From positions 1,911,501-1,975,500 of the forward strand of contig NC_090171.1 in the NCBI RefSeq assembly GCF_017916325.1: a stretch of DNA of 64,000 nucleotides, read 5' to 3'. A program made the translations under genes and the position numbers. Shown piece by piece: positions 20,233-28,346 of the stretch (the first letter of the stretch is position 1; every line of letters begins with the position of its first letter). The DNA comes from Leishmania martiniquensis. Lineage: Eukaryota; Euglenozoa; Kinetoplastea; Trypanosomatida; Trypanosomatidae. The notes beneath the pieces were generated by a model that was not told the origin of the DNA, did not search any database, and saw nothing but the letters and a program-made list of their open reading frames with translations.

Positions 20233-22356
20233 TTACGTCTCGGATTTCTCCAGCCCCTCCAGCGCCTCATCAATCTCAATCCACCGCTGGTGCTTTCCGG
20301 CGTTACGCAGAAAAAGCTTCGCTTGGATGATACGCAAGAACACGACCCGCCTGCTGGCATTGAGGCGATTGTACAGAACGTACTCGCCCGCTGTCGCGGT
20401 GACGGTGCGAAAGCGCCAGGGAGACTGGTCGTGCTTCCGGTAGTGCTCGTTCAAGTGACGACCGAGCGCGATGTCGATGCCATCCCAGTGCCGGCTATGG
20501 TATCGCGGCGGCTTGGTGGCCGCCAAGGGTGAGGTGGGGTGCTTCCACACAACGCGAGGGCCTGTCTGCTTGCGACGTTCAGCAAACACATGCGCCTCAC
20601 CTTCCGTTGGCTTCGCTGAGAGGATCCTGCCGTCCCGCAGGTAGAAGACACAGCTACCACTAGCGCTGCCTTCATTGTCACTGTCATCCAATGGTGCTGC
20701 ATCGGACGTACTTGTGCCCTGCGCCTTTGTCATATCCTCCGTCGTCTCCGTCTCCTGTGCTACAGCAGTGCCATGCTCCGCTTCTGCTGGAGCCTCATCG
20801 CGTTGCGTCGGGCTCCGCTGAGCGCTACTGGGCGACGCGCGCCTCTCTGACACGCTTTTGGACAAGGAATGCTCACCGGCATCTGTCAGCGCTGATGTCA
20901 CACTTGGCTCTGCCGCATGCTCATTGGAGATGTCCACCGCCCCTTCAGCTACCGACGGCGGGGGCGACACGCTCAGCAGTGCTCCTTCCGAAGGCGGCGC
21001 TGCTTGCGATGCCGCCGAGACGCCTTCATCACCAATGCCGTCGCTTAGCGCGTCCCTGTCGCTGACTGTTGCGGTGTCAGGAGCGACACGACGTTCGGCT
21101 TCGTCCGCTGCCACCGCGGCAGAAGCGAGGCCCCGCTGTGTTGATGCGCTTTCCCCCAAGTCTGGTGACTCCTCTGCCCGAGGCGGGTCTAAGTGGCGGC
21201 TTTCGCCGCAAGCGTGCACAGTCGACGACGCGGTGACGGACATGGGAGCCGTCGTGCTCGAGGGCAACTCCGCCGAGGCGTCGGGGCTCGCGATACGGGA
21301 GACACAGTTCTCATCCGCCTCTGCCTCTTGAACAATGCGGTCAAGATCGGTCGCGGTCAGGCGGTTCTGCTGCTGTTCAATCTCATGCTCGTACACGATG
21401 ATGCTCGGCGCCACTTTGATGGTGCTAGCGCTGTACGCAATGCGCGCCATCGACATCAAGCACGTCACCACCTGCCGATCGTTCTTGCCGTCCACCAGGT
21501 CCGAGACGGTGAAGAGTTGCGCGTCGACGAGCTGATACCGCGTCTTTGCTTCCGTAAGAAAGGTGGCCACGTTGTCGCGAATAAAGAAGCCCGTTGTGCG
21601 CTTCGGCAGTCTCAGGTCCTCGTCCGCTACAGGGGGACTTTCCATTTTCTGCAGCAGTACGTGCAGCAGGACACCAGAGCGCAGAGCATCGATGAAGTTG
21701 GGCGTCGACAACACATTTGGGCTAAACTTGTCCCCTAATATCTTTCCAAGCCACTCGCGCACCTCCTCTTCCATCACCTCGTCCAGGTTCTCACGCGTCG
21801 GTGCTGCAGTCAACTTGTTGGGGGGCTGGGCGAACACCATAGACGATAAGGACCCCCCCTCCGAAGCAGCAACGCTCTCTGCCGGCAGTGCTTCGCTCGG
21901 CAAACTAGCCTCACTCCCCTTGATGTGGCGCAGCGAGCTACGCTTGCGCACCAACTCGGACTCTTCGAGAGAGCCATCCAGTGCACTTGAGTGGCCATTG
22001 CAGGATGGCACCAGGACTCCAGAGTAGAGGTGCGGTGCGCTGAATTTGCGCTCCAGCAAGCGCACGGCGTCGCGCTCAGTGAAACCTTTCATCTCAGCCT
22101 GCCGAATTGCGCTTTCGACGTCTGCATCGGTGGCGGTGGCGACGGTCAGGCGCAGCCGCTTCGCCACCATTTCCCGCTGCGGCAGCTTCTCTATTTTGAA
22201 GAGTTGATACAGATCGTCAAACAGCTCAGCGGGGGTCTGGCCAGCGCGTTCGGCACGCGCGACCGTGTCGTCGACCTTGTCAACTTTTGAGAAATCATGA
22301 ATGCGGAAGATCTCCTTCAGGTCCTCCCTGTCGAGCTCCGTGAAGTGTGCCGGCAT
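20233..22356 (-). CDS. Calponin-homology (CH) domain protein
   Basis: A 707-residue protein. Residues 1-110 are a helical N-terminal region. A single type-3-like CH domain lies at about 197-308, with E-V-R-E-W-L-G-K at its start, F-I-D-A-L-R-S-G-V-L-L in the middle and F-L-T-E-A ... L-F-T-V-S-D-L-V-D-G toward the end. CH domains of this kind bind actin or microtubules. Residues 330-560 are Ser/Ala/Glu-rich and probably disordered. The C-terminal 110 residues (V-V-W-K-H-P ... W-I-E-I-D-E-A) are again ordered-looking and conserved in character. Given the neighbours, a cytoskeletal or flagellar role is plausible, but that is inference. ATG 22356 is the first Met of the frame. Confidence 0.82.
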   Translation of the reverse strand: MPAHFTELDREDLKEIFRIHDFSKVDKVDDTVARAERAGQTPAELFDDLYQLFKIEKLPQREMVAKRLRLTVATATDADVESAIRQAEMKGFTERDAVRLLERKFSAPHLYSGVLVPSCNGHSSALDGSLEESELVRKRSSLRHIKGSEASLPSEALPAESVAASEGGSLSSMVFAQPPNKLTAAPTRENLDEVMEEEVREWLGKILGDKFSPNVLSTPNFIDALRSGVLLHVLLQKMESPPVADEDLRLPKRTTGFFIRDNVATFLTEAKTRYQLVDAQLFTVSDLVDGKNDRQVVTCLMSMARIAYSASTIKVAPSIIVYEHEIEQQQNRLTATDLDRIVQEAEADENCVSRIASPDASAELPSSTTAPMSVTASSTVHACGESRHLDPPRAEESPDLGESASTQRGLASAAVAADEAERRVAPDTATVSDRDALSDGIGDEGVSAASQAAPPSEGALLSVSPPPSVAEGAVDISNEHAAEPSVTSALTDAGEHSLSKSVSERRASPSSAQRSPTQRDEAPAEAEHGTAVAQETETTEDMTKAQGTSTSDAAPLDDSDNEGSASGSCVFYLRDGRILSAKPTEGEAHVFAERRKQTGPRVVWKHPTSPLAATKPPRYHSRHWDGIDIALGRHLNEHYRKHDQSPWRFRTVTATAGEYVLYNRLNASRRVVFLRIIQAKLFLRNAGKHQRWIEIDEALEGLEKSET

Positions 22357-23185
22357 GCGGCCTGATCACCACCGGGAGCAAATGGAGCGAGGGGACGAAA
22401 GGATACGGGTGTGCGCAGCTCACTATGTTTGGGGCAGCCGGCTTGAACAGCACGACAGAATCCGGTCGAAATAGTGCAGCAACAATGAGGTAGACGGTGC
22501 CGTCCTTTCAAAAAAGGGAAGGGCTCTTTCAGCCGAACGGCCCCCCACGACAAAAAAAAAGGTTCGCAAGCTTTGCTTTTCGCCGCTACGTGTACGCTGG
22601 TGGCACAGCTACTGCGCCGAGCTGCAATGCAAACTGAGCCTCAACGCAAAAAAAAAGTGAAAATATATATTTTTTTTGCGGACGCTTCGGGGGGGGGGTT
22701 GCGCTGAAGAACAGCGTCCCAGTTCCTTGACTGATCGGCGACCGATACTAGAGACAGTGGCGTATGGCCGGAAGTCAACTTACAAAACACCTTGTGAAGG
22801 ACAGAGACAGGAAGAGAAGTGATGCGAGAAGCCGAGGCTCGTTTGCATGGCTGACAAGGGGAAGACGAGCCCGGCGCCTCTCCTGTTTAGCTGCCCTGAT
22901 GGGACAAAAAAATTATCTCTGTGCCGAGAGCCTCATGGCACCTCAACACGCCCCTGCCACTCACAGAACACATGACCCGTTGGCCACGCACCCTGTCGCC
23001 CGAATGCTCAGAGGGCCTGACTACCCACCGTCTATCCCGATCCTCCTCTGTCTGAGGATCCCTCCGAGGGCCTCTCTGCCGAGCTTACCAAACTAGAAGA
23101 GAAGCCCGTCAACGCCGCTGCTGCTCTGCAACAGCGGTTTGCCTTTACACTCGACCGAAATTCTCCTCTCCTTCGAAGGGTGTTT

Positions 23186-24149
23186 TTTCTCCGTACACAC
23201 AAACGCGCACAACGGTTAAGACATCTTCGAACGCCGCCACACGTCGCATCCCTCCCCCGCTGCGTCACGGCTGAAATCCTCAGCGCAGGGCGGAGGGGAG
23301 GGAAGGGGGAAAGCCCCTGCCGCCGAGTTATGACACGCGTCCAAGGGGCCCTTCATGCCCCCCCCCCGTGTGCCCTCTGCGCCTGCGTCCCCTCGCGCCC
23401 CTTCCGCCAGTCGCTCCTGCTGTCCCCACCTTGAGGCTCTTTGGGGAAGGGGGGCGACGAGCCCTTCCCAGCGACACGTGCCGACGCGGGGGCGCAGTGC
23501 TCACACTTCGGCACCTCGCGCGCACCCGTTCACGGCAGCGCTGTTGCGCCGGCTGCTCCCTCTCTTCACCCCCCTCCCTCCGATGTCGTGGGCAAAAGGG
23601 GCGGCGTCTCTCTTGCTCACTCGCCTGCATCCACAGCGGCAGGTGGGGCCGCCACCGCAAGTCTGTGGCGGCGGGGGAACCCAACCGCATCCTCCCGCGG
23701 CATGCCTCCGACAGCAGCCCGGGTGCCGTACAGAAGGAGCCCGGCCACCAGCACGCGTCTACGCACAAACAGCCCACGGCTCGTCGCTGGGGGGAGGGCC
23801 CTCGAGACGGTGTGTGTGTGTGTATGTGTGTGTGTTGGGGGGGAGGCAGCCATCCGCAGACACCTCGGGGGATGCACGTGCAACGTGAGCGCGATGTCAT
23901 CACACACATCCCTGCCTGCGGCGCGCGTGCGTCCATCGAGCTTCGCTTTCCATCACAAGCAATCCACGAATGCCGCGCACTATATCGGGCACGGCACCCG
24001 CTCGGACACACACACACGAAAGAGCACCAGAAGGCGAGGGTGAGGAGGAGCAGGCGCCTCTGGAGGGGGTAAAGGGCCACAATACGACCACCGGTACCCG
24101 GGAGCACACCATCCGAGCTTCTTCATCCCACCACCAGTCGCGCATGGCT
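23186..24149. repeat. Left copy of the 964-bp identical direct repeat
   Basis: Every base I compared matches 42786-43749 at a constant offset of 19600. Homology begins within a TTTCTCCG sequence and ends at CGCATGGCT; flanking sequences are unrelated. The unit is GC-rich, contains a TG-microsatellite near 23810-23835 and several C/G homopolymers, and lacks a recognised gene, a poly(A) tail or obvious target-site duplications. Confidence 0.95.
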
Positions 24150-24613
24150 GCGGGACTCCACATCACAGACAGGCGCTCCTGCGCAGACTGGGAGTAGATG
24201 GGGTCTTCTGTGGATATGGAAGGCTACCGTACTGTTTCTCGGACGTGGGACGGATGCATCTCAGGAAGGGCTTCCTGCGGTGTTCTCTCTCCGGTGGACC
24301 ACAAAAGGGAAACGGGATCCCCTCCCTATGCCTGCCGCATGGAGCGCCCTCCGGAGTGGACTTGGTCAGGTGCCTACCCGTGTAGGGAGGTCAGAGTGAT
24401 GTATGGCTGTTGACTTCTGCCGTCATGTCCCGGGTAGAGCTGCTTCGGAGCGACCAGCGAGGCGGTGTCGAATGGGCAGAGTGGGAAGCAAAAACGTTTC
24501 GCACAGAACGAAGTGGTTGCGCTGCTCTTAAGCGCGCCTACACGGTTGTCCCGAACCGGACGGTCGGGCGTGTAGGCGGCTGTGGAATGGGGCCGCGGTC
24601 GACCTCAGGCTGA
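24150..24613 (+). repeat. Degenerate SIDER-like repeat, copy B
   Basis: 24382-24420 is closely similar to 6174-6213 (TAGGGAGGTCAG, GTGATG, GCTG, TGAC, TCTGC in order, with about five mismatches), and the preceding 30 bases align weakly. It directly abuts the end of the left 964-bp repeat. Relative to the minus-strand transcript it is in antisense orientation. Boundaries are approximate. Confidence 0.45.
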
Positions 24614-24789
24614 GCGGCAGAGGAAAGGCGTCAAAAGACGATGGACAACAACAAAAAAGAGCGCACGCGCACATGCAAGCGGAAAAAAGGGCGATTGCCG
24701 CCAGCCGTGAGCAGTAGAAGCGCTACGAAAATAAAAAATAAAACGCTCCTCTTTCTCTTTCTTCATCGCTGCCCTGTTCCCCAGCTTTG

Positions 24790-25914
24790 TCACGCATCAC
24801 CGATAATGGACGCGATGTCGTAGTACGGGGCGCGATTCGCTGGCACATGCACCCCTTTTTCTGTGATGATGCCGCCAGTGATCAGTTCCCCTGGCGTGAT
24901 GTCGAAAACCGGATTCCAGATGGACAGGTGTGGCCCGTCCGCCACGACGCGCTGCTTGGTCACCATGTCCGTTGTGATTTCTGTCGGTTCGCGCTCCTCA
25001 ATGTGGACGAGGTCACCTCTCACTGTCTTCGCGTCCAGCGTTGTCGTTGGGGCCGCCACGTAGAGCTTCACACCGTGGAACTTTGCGGCCACTGCCAAGT
25101 TGTACGTGCCAATTTTATTGGCGGTGTCGCCGTTCTGGCATATACGGTCCGCGCCAACGACGACGGCGTCAATCTTACGGCTTTTCATCAGCGACGAAAC
25201 CGCGCCGTCGCAGATGAGTGTGCAGGGGATGTCCTCCTGCACACACTCGTACGCCGTCAGACGAGCACCCTGATTCCAAGGCCGAGTCTCACACGCGTAC
25301 ACCTGCCCCAGCTTCCCCTCGTAGAATACTTGGCGTACCACACCGAGCGCCGTGCCGTAGCGCGAGGTTGCGAGTGCGCCTGTGTTGCAGATGGTGAGAA
25401 TGCTGACCGTATCGCGACCTTCTGCCTTTGCAGCGGCCAAAATGTGCGCTGCACCGTGCCTCATAATACCCTCGTTGAACGCGACATCTGCCGCGTACAC
25501 GGCCTCCGCCAGCTCGATGAAGGCGTGCGCCACCTCGGAAGCTGTCTTGGTCGTATCAAACTTCTCCACCTGTGCCTTGAGCTCGCAGAGGCAGTTGAAG
25601 AGGTTCACGGCGGTCGGCCGACTCGTCATCACAAAGTCGCAGCTCGTCAGCAAGAAGCTCTGTACCTCACTGCCGCTCTTCAACTCGCCGTTGGAAACGT
25701 TTCTCTGGGTCGAGACAGCGATGCCGAGCGCTGCGCTGACGGCGATCGCCGGTGCACCACGCACGCGCATTTCCTTGATGGCAGACCAAACATCCTCCAC
25801 GGTGAGCACATCATCGTAGACAGTCTCAAGAGGCAGTTTGCGCTGATCCAGCAAACGCAAAGAGCCCGGCGCGTACTTGATGGACTCCAGCGTGGGGTGA
25901 TGCGGCTTGCCCAT
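24790..25914 (-). CDS. mtnA: Methylthioribose-1-phosphate isomerase (eIF2B-alpha-like)
   Basis: A 374-residue enzyme converting 5-methylthioribose-1-phosphate to 5-methylthioribulose-1-phosphate in the methionine salvage cycle. Visible family motifs are R-G-A-P-A-I (52-57), the catalytic cysteine C176 in [10 protein letters not shown], the catalytic aspartate D256 in V-G-A-D-R-I, N-G-D-x-x-N-K-I-G-T-Y (261-271), and the C-terminal N-P-V-F-D-I-T-P (334-341) with G-I-I-T-E. Length is normal for the family. In trypanosomatids this protein has often been labelled an eIF2B alpha-like subunit because of shared fold; the catalytic Cys and Asp argue for the isomerase. ATG 25914 is the first Met after a C/T tract and AG at 25934-25935. 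Confidence 0.93.
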   Translation of the reverse strand: MGKPHHPTLESIKYAPGSLRLLDQRKLPLETVYDDVLTVEDVWSAIKEMRVRGAPAIAVSAALGIAVSTQRNVSNGELKSGSEVQSFLLTSCDFVMTSRPTAVNLFNCLCELKAQVEKFDTTKTASEVAHAFIELAEAVYAADVAFNEGIMRHGAAHILAAAKAEGRDTVSILTICNTGALATSRYGTALGVVRQVFYEGKLGQVYACETRPWNQGARLTAYECVQEDIPCTLICDGAVSSLMKSRKIDAVVVGADRICQNGDTANKIGTYNLAVAAKFHGVKLYVAAPTTTLDAKTVRGDLVHIEEREPTEITTDMVTKQRVVADGPHLSIWNPVFDITPGELITGGIITEKGVHVPANRAPYYDIASIIGDA

Positions 25915-25933
25915 GACGCAAGTCGGCGGCGCA

Positions 25934-25962
25934 CTGAGAGAGTGATGGAGAGAGATACGGAT
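25934..25962 (-). promoter_or_regulatory. Predicted spliced-leader acceptor of mtnA
   Basis: On the minus strand a TCTCTCTCC ... CTCTCTCAG tract ends in AG at 25935-25934, 19 bases before the mtnA start codon and with no intervening ATG. Confidence 0.65.
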
Positions 25963-26240
25963 CTGCGCAGCGAGTCAGCGATAGACTCTTTTCACGAAAA
26001 GAGGACAGGTGACCGCACCCGCTTTAATGTGAGCTGGGGTACGCAAGCGCTTCGGCCAGTAAACCAGTTGCGGTTCCCACCACCTTATGTAGTACAAGTG
26101 CCGTAGCGCGATAAGGCCTGCAGCGAGCACACTTGACCCATGAAACAGCATTACAACATCGAAAACGAGAGGGGAGAAACGCAGGGGAGCATCACGAAAG
26201 ACAGGCGGAGATGCGGCGCAGAGGAGCACCGTGATCTGAC

Positions 26241-26345
26241 GTGCGGAGCGCGACCCGGCCACCTCTCCCACACGACGGAGGGCTTCACGAAGGCGACGTC
26301 TTGCACTCTCTGGAAAGCAGGACCGTGGCCGCACAGTAAGCGCGT
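26241..26345 (+). repeat. Possible degenerate dispersed repeat, copy F
   Basis: Partner of 19949-20044: the same ordered blocks CCCGGCC, CCCACAC and TGGAAAGCAGGA, then GTGGC and a TAA-G-CGCG ending. Similarity judged by eye. Confidence 0.3.
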
Positions 26346-26824
26346 GTGAAAGTCACGAAGATGGCCGAAGCATTTCTCGCCCGCCCTCCCCACCCCTTTC
26401 TCCAGAGATGCACACACCGTTGACAGAGCGGTAACGCTTCGCGGGCTGAGACAGTGAGAGCAGAGAACGCAATGGAGTCATACGAAGACGCGAGAATTAA
26501 CGTACACACACACGCACACAAGAAAGGTAGTGTTCTGGTGCCCCACAGGTTCTGCGTGGGGGGGGCACACACAAGGATCTGTGTGTCACCATGTCGGCCG
26601 CTCAAGGGCAAAGAGGAGGGAAGGGGCGCGTGCGGAAGAGAAGTATGTAGCGAGAGAGGAAGAGATCAAGACAGATGAACCTTATTGAAGCACCGGAAAG
26701 CCCCTCCCGTGCAATGTGAACTGTGTCTGCGGCTTTCCGCCCGCAGTTCGCGTTGGGCTCCCTTCCTTTCCTTCCGTGGCTCACGGGTCCTTCGATCACT
26801 CCCTCACCTAGGAGCGGCCGGTAC

Positions 26825-27652
26825 TCAGTTCGCTAACCTCCGCCTCGCCGACGCCGTCATCTCCCTCTCTCGCTGCGGGATAGTGAGGAGAACGTTCTTC
26901 GTCACCTCCATAATGTGCTTGAACCGGTCTGGCCCGAGAAGTATGCCTCCCCACCATCGCGTCACAACGACGATGTACCCGTCCACCCGCATCTGATCCA
27001 GCAGAAACATCATTTTCACCGATGCCCCACTCTCCCCGTCGTCGTCGCTGTCTTTCTGCAGGACGCCGTTCGCGTCGGTGAAGCGGTACGCGTAGATTGT
27101 CGGGTGCGCTGCGGAAGCGATATTCTTGCTGGTGCGCAGGCAGCGTATCACCTCCCGCACCTCGTCCATCGAGTGAACGCGAGCCATGTGCGCCATAAAT
27201 CGCGAGCGGCGGTCCACAACCGCCTCGCCTGCCCATATATCGATACTCGTCTCCTGACGGTATTCCTCCTCTCGCTGTCGCTGAGACGACTCTTCGGCCG
27301 CCTCGTCGCGGCGCTGCTTTTCCGCCCTCTCTTTTTGGTCCTTCAGCTCCTTCGCTACGCTCTGCGCCACGGGAATGAGCAGCGCCAGCATCGGAACACC
27401 CAGAGGAAGTTCATCACGCACGCGGCGGTGTATCGTCTGAGAGAAGGCGCTGGCGAGCTGCGCGTTCGGGCTGGAAAGAAGGTAGAGCTGGGGATAACTC
27501 ACATCCGGATAGCCACGTGGCGGAAGGGTGACTTGCAGTTCGAAGTGAAGCGGTAAATGCACAATGACCGAGTTGGAAGCACCCTCGTAGCGCTCGCACT
27601 CGTCACTAAACATGCTCAGAATCATGTCGATCTCTTCCTCATTAGTGGACAT
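26825..27652 (-). CDS. IMPACT: IMPACT/YIH1-family protein (RWD + UPF0029 domains)
   Basis: A 275-residue protein. The N-terminal RWD domain (about 1-110) starts E-E-E-I-D-M-I-L-S-M-F and carries a Y-P-x2-x-Y-P-Q-L-Y-L strand. A charged helical linker (about 110-145) follows, then the UPF0029/IMPACT domain (about 148-262) with D-R-R-S-R-F, H-P-T-I-Y-A-Y-R, D-D-D-G-E-S-G-A and V-V-V-T-R-W-W-G-G-I-L-L-G-P-D-R-F-K-H-I. In yeast and mammals these proteins bind GCN1 through the RWD domain and restrain GCN2-type eIF2alpha kinases. The same role in the parasite is inferred. The ATG at 27652 is the first; the frame extends three codons further only through a GTG. Confidence 0.9.
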   Translation of the reverse strand: MSTNEEEIDMILSMFSDECERYEGASNSVIVHLPLHFELQVTLPPRGYPDVSYPQLYLLSSPNAQLASAFSQTIHRRVRDELPLGVPMLALLIPVAQSVAKELKDQKERAEKQRRDEAAEESSQRQREEEYRQETSIDIWAGEAVVDRRSRFMAHMARVHSMDEVREVIRCLRTSKNIASAAHPTIYAYRFTDANGVLQKDSDDDGESGASVKMMFLLDQMRVDGYIVVVTRWWGGILLGPDRFKHIMEVTKNVLLTIPQREREMTASARRRLAN

Positions 27653-28346
27653 TGCCCGCACACCGTCCTAGCAGGCGCAGCGCTCCCTTTGTGCGAGAGT
27701 GTTCTTCCGCCTCCCTCCCCCTCCTCTCCCTCTCTCTACGCCACCTTCCAGTGGTGAAGGAGGATGCGGTAAACAAAGAGAAAGAGAAGAGCCCAGCCAC
27801 TTTCCCCTTACCCGCGGGTGCCGTCGACGTCCAATGCTCATCAGCCAGTGCGGAGAGGTGCACATGCGTGTGCGTGCGTGTGTGTCGGAAGGGGTGGGGG
27901 GAGGAAGAGAGATCCGCACTCACAGAAGACCAGGGGAGCGAGTGAGAAGATGAAGGCAAGGCGGATGAAGAAGAGAGAGAAAAGATTTCCCGCATCACAC
28001 GAACACCTTAAAGGCACTGGAAAGTCAAGAGCAGAATATTTTTTTAATAAGTTATGGGAGCCACCAAGGAAGAGAAGCGGTTAGTCATCGGAGCGAGTGA
28101 ATGGTATCAAGAGCCTCTCAGGTCAGTATAACCCGATCTTCCACAGAACGCCCCTGCACGGGCGCTACCTGTCGCAACTGACTCGTCCTCATTTCCCCCT
28201 TCACGCGATAGGGCGCGATGTGGCAATGCCAGCGTACACTGACATAGTTGGGCGGGGTCGATGCCGAGGCCGCAGGAAAACAACAACAGCAACAAGACAC
28301 TGTCGAGGCGCACAGCACCATCCGGCATCGTCCGCAGAGACGTCGA
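27653..28346. other. Intergenic region IMPACT / ALKBH6-like gene
   Basis: No gene seen. The plus strand is GA-rich (27700-27980), so the minus strand carries the pyrimidine tracts for IMPACT trans-splicing. An AT-rich patch lies at 28036-28055. Confidence 0.6.

Larger units (their letters stand above)
22357..24789. other. Intergenic region CH-domain gene / mtnA, carrying the left 964-bp repeat
   Basis: No gene recognised. 22540-22700 has A/T homopolymers and a G run. 23186-24149 is the left copy of the identical repeat, and 24150-24613 is degenerate repeat-like sequence. The rest is the mtnA 3' flank. Open frames inside the repeat encode Arg/Pro/Cys-rich strings and are most likely not genes. 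Confidence 0.65.
25915..26824. other. Intergenic region mtnA / IMPACT
   Basis: No gene seen. It contains the mtnA acceptor, a stretch (26241-26345) similar to 19949-20044, and the 3' flank of the IMPACT-like gene. Confidence 0.6.

Noticed and set aside
23328..24107. 259-codon open frame in the 964-bp repeat (also 42928-43707)
   Set aside because: Begins with GTG, is Arg/Cys/Pro-rich and contains translated TG/CA microsatellite; other frames are open as well because of high GC. No protein family seen.
24787..26106. Long plus-strand open frame (439 codons)
   Set aside because: It lies opposite mtnA, whose product has catalytic and family motifs; the plus frame gives an Arg/His-rich string without recognisable domains and is a shadow of the real gene's codon bias.
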